NCBI GenBank assembly: GCA_948474755.1
Contig: CAOLHI010001841.1
Span: forward strand, 186,001-250,000
DNA from: Ctenosaura bakeri
Lineage: Eukaryota > Chordata > Lepidosauria > Squamata > Iguanidae
Length of the DNA stretch: 64,000 nt
Reading direction: 5' to 3'
Position 1 is the stretch's first letter; every line of letters starts with the position of its first letter. Of the stretch, positions 57,308 to 64,000 are shown one piece after another. Below the pieces are notes generated by a model. It was given only the letters and a program-made list of their open reading frames with translations. It searched no databases and was not told the origin of the DNA. Position numbers and translations under genes: made by a program.

Positions 57308-57530
57308 ATGTCCTTTCAAGTTGCCTGTTGACTTATGATGACTCCATGAATTTCATTGGGATTTCTTAGGCATGGAATACTCACAGGTGTTTTGCCAGTT
57401 CCTTCTTCTGAAATATAGCCTACAGCACGAGGTATTCATTGGTAGTCCCCCACCCAAGTACTAATCAGGGCTCACTTGCTTAGCTTCTAAAATCAGACAG
57501 GATCTGGTGCCTTTAGGGTATTTAGGTCCT
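57308..57530 (-). mobile_element. 5S-rRNA-derived SINE copy 3, nearly complete
   Basis: Reading the minus strand from 57530: GGCACCAGATCCTGTCTGAT, TTTAGAAGCTAAGCAAGTGA, GCCCTGATTAGTACTTGGGT, then GAATACCTCGTGCTGTAGGC. This tracks vertebrate 5S rRNA through its A box, intermediate element and C box to the 3' end GTGCTGTAGGC. An unrelated body (GGAAGGAACTGGCAAAAC-type) follows down to the GGCAACTTGAAAGGACATAC end. A 5S-derived head is characteristic of a SINE class reported in lizards; pol III transcription is inferred. Confidence 0.85.
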
Positions 57531-58117
57531 GATCTTTTCATCAGCACATTCCAAAGCGAAACTGTGTTGCTTGTTTCTTAAATATTAAAAAGTGATTCCT
57601 GATATAACTGATTCAGTGTTAAGCTAAAAAGATTAATTTTGTTTACTGGATCTCAGGAGGGTATACTGTGAGAATCAATACCATCCAATAATTTTTTTTC
57701 AGCATGTGAAGAATGACACAGGGGAGAGAGAGAATGAGCACTGTTTTGAAAAAAGTAGAGTTGGGAAGAGTAAGGGAACAGGATTCTGAGCAAGGAGTAA
57801 TCTGTCAGGAGGAAGGCCAAGGGAATGAGTCAGTAATGTGATGCCATTGTCAATGGCATGATAATTGCTTCTCTCCACGCAGTAGGAGTTGGACCTCCAT
57901 TTGAGGCACTGTCTTTGGATTGAACATCTTATCTTAATGAAGATAGACAAGCTGGAGAGAGTTCAAAGAACAAGTAAAAATAACACAGGCAGACTCAACA
58001 CAGAGAGAGAAAGAGAGAGAGAAAAAACAAGAATATATTTATGTGCTTCTCTTGTGTCAGCCTAAGATGGAGGAAACCCTTTTGAAATCCATAAGGTTAA
58101 CAACACCATAATGTTAA
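57531..58117. other. Unassigned sequence
   Basis: A (GA)n-like stretch lies near 58003-58022. Nothing else recognised. Confidence 0.4.
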
Positions 58118-58325
58118 CAACAAAGTACCCACTAGCACCTTAAAGACTAGCCAATGTATTATAGCAGAAGCTCTCACTATTGCCCACTTTTTTAGATGCT
58201 TCTTACGAAGTAGCCTAGAACTCACAAGAATTTCTGCTACAATGAATTCATTAATGTTTCAGGTGCCAACACTGTTGTTTTTGCTGAAATAGAGAAACAC
58301 AGCTACCACTTTGAAAACTGCAGAA
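58118..58325. mobile_element. Short inverted-repeat, Penelope-like derived element
   Basis: AGCACCTTAAAGACTAGCCA...ATAGCAGAAGCTCTC at the left and, in inverse, GAATTTCTGCTACAATGAAT...TCAGGTGCCAAC to the right, around GCCCACTTTTTTAGATGC. It is followed by TTTTTGCTGAAATAGAGAAACACAGCTACC. This order is common in reptile Penelope-like 3' ends. No coding sequence. Confidence 0.55.
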
Positions 58326-58540
58326 ATGGGCGAGAGTCAAGGGGGGGGAAACACCCTGGATAAAAACAGGCTGAGAAGAGACAATAGATAAGGAGAGGAT
58401 GACACTTGGCTAATAAGAAGAATTAGTTATCCCTCTTACAGAAGATGGTGAAATGGACTTCAGGACCAGGCAGGGGAATATTTGAGAGAAGTCTGAGATG
58501 GAAAGAAAAAGGTTAACACCTTTACTCAGTACAGTGATTC

Positions 58541-58990
58541 TGTGAGTGGAGTAAAACCAAACACAGGAAGTCCTAGTCCCCTCCCATGTATTCTAGCCCC
58601 CTCCCATGTCTGCCATGTCACATGATGACTACCTCACTATACTGTGGGTGGAAAAAACCAGCCGCCATTACATATTAGCAGGAGGTCACATACCACACAT
58701 AGGCACAAGGGGGTCCCAGCCCCTTTCTCAACTGTGGCACTTCCTCATTGGTGGAAAATGTTGAAGTAGGAGTGCATGATCTCTACCTGCATATAAGGCC
58801 TGGTCAGGCCTCCATGCTTTGTTGCGATCTGTTCTTTTGATCGCCACCCAGCTGCAGCTGTTTGTATGTTTGTATTTTTGTATTTGAATAAACCTGGCCA
58901 ACAGGCCTAGCCTTTTGGAGCAAGAAACGTCTTGTTCATTTGCCTGTTTCTCAGAAAAAGCTGGCTCTCCCTAGGGTGCTGGAGGTGACA
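58541..58990 (+). mobile_element. Probable solo LTR, different family
   Basis: Starts TGTGAGTGG and ends GGTGACA. It contains a TATA-like GCATATAAGGCC near 58789, a transcript-start-like region, and AATAAA at 58887-58892 about 95 bp later, followed by a GT-rich U5-like segment. Flanks ATTC and GTTC agree at three of four bases. No coding region. The family is unknown. Confidence 0.55.
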
Positions 58991-59477
58991 GTTCCATCTC
59001 AGAGATCAGCATTGAGCCTTGAACTCCAAAAATGCCACATCTAGCATTTTAGGGGAGTCAGGGCTCACACAGTTTAAGCACTGGAACTTTTTGGTTAGCA
59101 GGAGTGATGATGTCATTTGCTACCCCTGCTCCCAGGCTTCTTTATTGCCTCTGAGCTTAGCTAGAAACCTCACAGTAGCTAGAGGAGGGAGATTCACAGA
59201 GAAAAAAATTCTCTCTTTCTCTCTCTCATTCTCTGGTCTAAATCTAATTGTTGGTCTCAGTTGAAGCAGACACACTGAATTAATAGAACTTACATAATTA
59301 TTGACTTACCAAGATCCATTGATTCAATCAGTCTACTCTAGTTGTGACTAACAATGGCAATTAGGCTTATTTCTATAGTTTGTGTGTGTACCCACATGCA
59401 TGAGAGAGAGGGAGCAGGGAAAGGGAGATGGGAGGAGAGAAAGGGAGAATACATGCACACAGACATCAAATGAGCCA
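58991..59477. other. Unassigned sequence
   Basis: A (CTCT)n-like run lies near 59211-59232. No exon. Confidence 0.4.
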
Positions 59478-59610
59478 TGAAACTCACTGAGCAACCTTGG
59501 GGCAAACATTCTGTCACAGCCCACAGGTTTGTTATGAGGAAAAAATGGGGAGGAAGAAAGCCATGTAGACTGCCTTGAGCATTTTGGAGGAAAGTGGAAT
59601 ACAAATGTAA
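59478..59610 (+). mobile_element. Sauria-type SINE fragment (probable)
   Basis: AACCTTGGGGCAAACATTCT, GTTTGTTATGAGGAAAAAATGGGGAGGA, then ACTGCCTTGAGCATTTTGGA and GAATACAAATGTAA resemble the body and LINE-like 3' end of the SINE widespread in lizards and snakes. The tRNA-like head is missing. Confidence 0.5.
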
Positions 59611-60685
59611 CGTAGTGAAATTAACACCGTTGTCTGTAGTTCTGGACTTTCCTTGGGGCGTGTGGCTAGGGTATGTGGCTATGGGGAGCTATCATAACAA
59701 GCAATTGTGCTTCAAAATTTGCTAGTACACCACTGGCACCATTGCTCATTAAGACTGTCCAAAAGTTTGACTCTGTAGTCTCTCTCTGGGAGAGACAGTA
59801 ATATATACAGCGAGGAGGGAAGCTTAGTCTTTGCAGCAATAGCAATGATGCTACAGCAGAAATACCCAGAGGAAATTAAGTAGTGTGTGTCTTCCATAGT
59901 AAAAGTAAGTGCAGGGCCTATCTGTTTAGCAAAACATTTCAGTAAGTTCCTGGAGAATTTAGCAGGCTTATAAATATTATGAAATAGTTCCCATTATTGC
60001 TATTGTAACAACATGCACCTTGATTTTTTTTTTTACTTTATTCTTCAATGCATTAAAAAATTTCATTCTATGCCAGAAAAATGAGATATAGGTAACTCCC
60101 AGATGTTGGTGCCACTAGAGCAAGGGCAGAAGTCCAGGGCTGCAATGCGCAGAACAATAAGGAGGGCCCCAGATGCAGTATGACTGAGCACGTTTTCAAA
60201 TCAGTGAAGTCATACATGTTACCATCTAAACAGTGAAGAGGGATAGCCCTACACTCCAACTTTTCACAGATGAAAAATGGGACACATGTGGCCAAGCAAC
60301 AGCAGACTGTGATCAATATGGCAAAAGGTAATTATGAGGAAGAACACACAAGTTAGGAAAGGCTGAAGCAGTTTGCTTTAGTCTGTCTTTTTAAGAAGAG
60401 GAGGAATCGGCCCCACATCTCCCCCTCCAATTCAATTGAACATAAACTACTTTCACACTTTGAACTCAGTTTACAGCAAGTGAAGTAAGTTGAAGACAAA
60501 ATAGGAAAGTGGGAGGGAGATGAGAGAAACCAGGACATTTGAAATGCAGTTCAAAAATGGGAGGACGGACGTTTACTCTGGATGATCCCTGCCAAATAAG
60601 GACAATTTGAGTGTATGGGACAGCATAAGAGCGTTAAGCCCAGAGCCTAAATGTACCTAAGCACAGCTTTGCTTTCAGGGTTATC
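59611..60685. other. Unassigned sequence
   Basis: No recognised feature. Confidence 0.4.
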
Positions 60686-61673
60686 CAGTCCTCCCTCCAC
60701 ATTTGCAGGTTTGACCGTCACGTTTGATTATTTGCAAGGCACATTCTTGCCTCCCCCGCTCCCCATTTTCCTCCTCTCATCCCTTGCATTCCTCACCCAA
60801 GGCTTGCAAGACTTATATTTAAAATGGCTGTTTTTCCCTTTTGCGTGAGCAAAGCCCCCTCCCACTACTAAAGGTGTAGCCTCTCTGCCATGTGGTTGCA
60901 CATTCTGCTGTGTTTTGGCTGCTGCTTGGTCAGATGCTCCTTTCTCAAGATAGCCACCAGAAGTAATTATAACTGTCCCTCCACATTTACTAGGCTTAGG
61001 GGCACAAGACCCTTGCAAAAATGGAAAAATTGCAAATATCAAAATATATGTGTTCATGCGAGTGGGAAGGGGGCTGAGGCATGGTGCGGTAAACAGGCAC
61101 TCAGGGTCCAAACCAGGTCAGGGAAAGGGGGTGGGTTGGCATGGTAGCCCTATACTTCCTCTCTCTCACCCATCTCCTTCTTTGGGTATGGGGGGCATCA
61201 GGAAAGGGTTTGTGGTGCTGAAAAATTGGGCTCCAGGCTACCCTTAGCTGACCAGATAGCAGCTGGTGGAGAAGGAAGAGGAGGACTAGAAGCAGGTTTT
61301 TAAAGGACAATGTGGCCTGATGGGAGCCACAGAGAGGGAAGGTTCCCTCAGAAAAGGAGCACCTGAGGTGGGGGGGCAGGGGTTGGGGAAATTTCCAAAT
61401 AATCATATCTGTGAAAGTCAAACCTGCAAATATGGAGGGCCAACTGCAGAAGTAATTAGAATTCCAGAACTCCCCTCTTCTCTGTCTGAGGGGAAAGTAC
61501 TGGTAAGCCTTTTAGGTTGTCCCCCCACCCACCCACACTCAACGCAGGGGCCAGAGGCAAAGGAATGGAAGAGGGGAAGCTCTGTAGGGGAACGGGGGGG
61601 TAGTTAGTTGTGGGTTTTCTACTTTTTGGAGGATTCTGTGTCCTGAACCCTTGCAAATGTGGAGGCGCTACTG
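60686..61673 (+). mobile_element. Inverted-repeat DNA element (outer)
   Basis: Left end CAGTCCTCCCTCCACATTTG and the inverted right end CAGTAGCGCCTCCACATTTG match as terminal repeats. The interior is GC-richer and includes a second copy of the same family at 60970-61446. No transposase motif. The class is unknown, and the flanking duplication is unclear. Confidence 0.6.
60970..61446 (-). mobile_element. Inverted-repeat DNA element (inner, opposite orientation)
   Basis: Left end AACTGTCCCTCCACATTTAC and inverted right end CAGTTGGCCCTCCATATTTG. An exact 12-bp direct repeat CAGAAGTAATTA flanks it (60958-60969 and 61447-61458). Subterminal sequence at its right matches the outer element's left and vice versa, so it is inserted in reverse orientation. 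Confidence 0.6.
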
Positions 61674-61689
61674 TACTTAGTCTATTGTG

Positions 61690-61790
61690 ACAAAACAAAA
61701 AGACATGTGGTGCCTTGAAGATTTACAGTATCAAAAGCTATTGTGTCTAAAGTTCAATTCATCAGATTTTTGAAGCATTGGCCTCAGTCT
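61690..61790 (-). mobile_element. Penelope-like 3' fragment
   Basis: GTGGTGCCTTGAAGATTTACAG...AAAGCTATTGTGTCTAAAGT...TTCATCAGATTTTTGAAG is a decayed version of the repeat at 58118. Confidence 0.45.
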
Positions 61791-61942
61791 GCAGGTGTAC
61801 ACTGCCATGCAATCACTGTCTGATTCCTGCAGACAGGACCATTAGTAAGATTTTGCCTTAGAGCAATACCTAGTCAGAGAATGTATTTAGCATCTTAATG
61901 GCTCCTTCAGACGCTTGATGAAGTGGTCAGAGCTTGGAAAAG

Positions 61943-61944
<2 letters not shown>

Positions 61945-61986
<42 letters not shown>
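61945..61986. repeat. (GT)n microsatellite
   Basis: About 21 uninterrupted GT units, the longest perfect simple repeat in the window and likely polymorphic. Confidence 0.95.
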
Positions 61987-61988
<2 letters not shown>

Positions 61989-62173
61989 ACTATAACTACC
62001 AAAGCACTTCTGTTTCTGAAAACAGTACTCCAGAAAACAATTCTCCAAGCTCTGAGATTCATCCTCTCCCATTTTCCAACGCTGCAGTTAAGAGGGAGCA
62101 GCTAAACACTGAAAGCATATCTGCGTTCTGAAAATTTCTCACTGGGGTTGTAGCTTGGAAGAGAGCTCTCTTC

Positions 62174-62310
62174 CAGGGATGGGGAAGATGTGGCCCACCA
62201 GAAGTATAACTGTGCAAATATTGTTGAATATCATTCTTCACTATTGGCTGTACTATTTAGCACTGAAGGAATTTGTAGTACAACACATTCTGGTGGGGCA
62301 CAAAATCTTC
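62174..62310. mobile_element. hAT-like MITE, decayed
   Basis: CAGGGATGGGGAAGATGTGG at the left and ATTCTGGTGGGGCACAAAAT at the right, with ATTGTTGAATATCATTCTTC and ATTGGCTG in between, follow the hAT-like MITE. The right end is eroded. Confidence 0.55.
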
Positions 62311-62349
62311 ATTGACAATTGCTTGCTGGAAATGTTCTGTCTTTTTCTA

Positions 62350-62582
62350 TTGTTGTTGTGTGCCTTCAAGTCATTTCTGACTTATGGCAAACCTACAGTG
62401 AACGTTTCATAGGGTTTTCTTGGCAAGATTTGTTCCAAAAGGGTTTTCTTCTGCCTCCCTCTGAGGTTGGGAGAGTGTGACTTGCCCAAAGTTACCCAGT
62501 AGATTCCATGGCTGAACAGGGATTCAAATCATGCTTTCCAGAGTTGTAGTCTAACACTCAAACCACGGCACTGCACTGGCTT
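62350..62582 (-). mobile_element. tRNA-derived SINE, longest copy
   Basis: Minus strand: head near 62582 (AAAGCCAGTGCAGTGCCGTG), B-box region GGAAAGCATGATTTGAATCC, body GGTAACTTTGGGCAAGTCAC, an extra GGAGGCAGAAGAAAACCCTT segment absent from the other copies, and tail GAAGGCACACAACAACAATA. It is the fullest member here. Confidence 0.85.
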
Positions 62583-63166
62583 TCCATATTTGCAAGTAAA
62601 TCCCATTTTACAAAAATACCATAAACTTCAAGGGAATTTCTCATCTGAAAGAAGCCCAAAAGAGATTGAGCAGTCACTCCAGCATGAGAAAGTAAGAAGC
62701 AAACATGGGGCCAGGATGGAAAGAGGGAGCCCAGTCCCCGTGCAATGCTAAAGGAGTCTAGGAATTCTACATGCAGTGTAAAATAAGCAAAGCAACAATC
62801 TACAACAGCAGTAATTGGTGATAACACAATATCTCCAGCTTTGTTATGTTAATTAACACCTGTAATAGGAAAGGAAAATATTGTTTTGAATAAAGTCTAA
62901 ATAAATAGAATCAAGCTTCATAATTCACCCTAATTCAGCAGCTTCACACTGAATTCTCTTGGTATGATTTAAATAAGCAAGTATTATACATGCATGATTG
63001 CAAGTAACAACATGTGCAAAAGTAACAGTTAATGGCTTTTATTTATTAAATATATATGCCCCTATTCATGTCCAAAGCAGCAACAAGAAGAGGTATCTGA
63101 TACCCTTCTTGCTGTTACTAACTACTCTTATTTCTAGTGCTGCCAGTCAATGCCAAACCTGACACA
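62583..63166. other. Unassigned AT-rich sequence
   Basis: No recognised feature. Confidence 0.4.
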
Positions 63167-63361
63167 GGCCATTTCTGCTCTACGGTGTTATAGTATCATT
63201 ATTCAACCTCTTGTGAAATTCTGGGGTTTGTAATTTATTGAGGCCGAAGAGCTCTCTGGCTGAGAATTCTAAATGTCCCTCCCTAAACTGCAAACCCCAG
63301 GATTCCATAGGAGGTTGAAAGTAGAATAACAGCACTATAACAGTGTGGTGCAGAAATGTCG
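63167..63361. mobile_element. Palindromic GGCC MITE with exact ACA duplication
   Basis: A 195-bp fold-back, GGCCATTTCTGCTCTACG...GTGCAGAAATGTCG, flanked by ACA (63164-63166 and 63362-63364). Side branch AGAGCTCTCTGGCTGAGAAT present. Confidence 0.8.
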
Positions 63362-63364
63362 ACA

Positions 63365-64000
63365 GAGGGGAAAGTTGTCAGGCACACTTAACCCTACCCA
63401 CAAGGGCCCAATGCATTTCACTTATTGAGGCAAAGGATTTGCAAAAGTTGATCTAACTAGCCTTTGCTGACCAAGCTGGCAGTTACTTACATATTGGCGA
63501 TGGGACAGCATCTTCCACTGCATGTGTGAACTGAAGACCAGTTGAAGGTGAAGGAAATACACAGCTCCGTCCCCCAGTGTCCTCTGATATCTCCTGCCTG
63601 AGGTGACTATCTTACCCCGCTTCATGGTAGGGCTGCCCTCATCCAAATCTTGGAAACTTAGTTGTTTCTGAGCACAGTTCAAAATGTTGGGTCGTATTCA
63701 TCAAATGTTTGGAACTGGAAGCCCAAAGCTGCCCTCCCATGCCTTATGAGGTCTCATAATCGCCTCATCAGAAGCCTCGGTCTGGGTACAGGCAGCAGCG
63801 CGAGGTTATTTTCAATTGTGATGGAATGCTCTCCTGAGAGAAGCTCATCTAATTCCTACACTTAACACCTTTTCAGATTAAGGTGAAGTTTTGTTTGTCT
63901 GTTCTTAGAAGAATATTAAATTTGTTTTAGCCTGCTCCTCTGGTGCTCATGTATATTTTATTTTTATCTCTGCTGGCATAACCTTGATATTACCTTCAAT
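63365..64000 (+). mobile_element. Possible L2-like LINE remnant at window edge
   Basis: 63660-63890 loosely follows an L2 C-terminal pattern (an ARLFSIVMECSPERSSSNSY stretch and TTTTCAGATTAAGGTGAAG), with frame changes. The part before 63600 is unassigned. Truncated by the window end. Confidence 0.35.

Noticed and set aside
57225..57530. A functional 5S rRNA gene
   Set aside because: The 5S similarity is diverged, lacks the 5' part of 5S rRNA and continues into a SINE body, so it is a SINE head and not a 5S gene.
61923..62131. Frames rich in VCVCVC
   Set aside because: Translation of the (GT)n microsatellite.

Overview
The window looks like repeat-dense, gene-poor nuclear DNA of a squamate reptile, most likely a lizard. 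This rests on the repeat mixture: CR1 LINEs ending in the ATTCTATG 3' microsatellite, L2, L1 and RTE-like LINEs, Penelope-like fragments, a 5S-rRNA-derived SINE, a tRNA-derived SINE with a CAACAACA-type tail, a SPIN-like hAT transposon, Helitrons and abundant short palindromic MITEs. I found no convincing host exon, tRNA, rRNA or ncRNA gene. Every long or recognisable reading frame is transposon-derived, inside a repeat, or unsupported. Family names come from pattern recognition without a database search.

Layout. 0-5 kb: a solo LTR with an exact 4-bp target duplication, then a decayed Tc1/mariner transposon (transposase on the minus strand) interrupted by a 416-bp MITE. 5-12 kb: two CR1 LINEs, one an old copy keeping ORF1 and reverse-transcriptase remnants, the other younger with ORF2 nearly readable. 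12-23 kb: Penelope-like and L2 fragments, and a CR1 3' end split by a second solo LTR. 23-31 kb: two L1 copies, each carrying a Helitron at the same internal L1 position; the second L1 also has a 5' inversion typical of twin priming. 31-41 kb: a SPIN-like hAT element with a GC-rich interior, two L2 copies on the minus strand with nested SINEs and a MITE, and a hairpin-rich GC-rich DNA element. 41-56 kb: mostly unassigned AT-rich sequence with MITEs, a third solo LTR and a 1.2-kb inverted-repeat element. 56-64 kb: three 5S-derived SINE pieces with a fourth solo LTR inserted in the middle one, another LTR-like sequence, a nested pair of like elements in opposite orientation, a long (GT)n tract and small repeats.

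No operon-like or functional cooperation between genes can be described. The useful information is the insertion order: MITE into Tc1, LTR into CR1, LTR into SINE, Helitron into L1, SINE and MITE into L2, and a repeat into a hAT MITE. The strongest finding is the pair of Helitrons at an apparently identical site in two diverged L1 copies. Next is the SPIN-like element with an intact 8-bp target duplication and an unusual interior. Stretches called unassigned may still hold enhancers or conserved noncoding elements that cannot be seen from one sequence.
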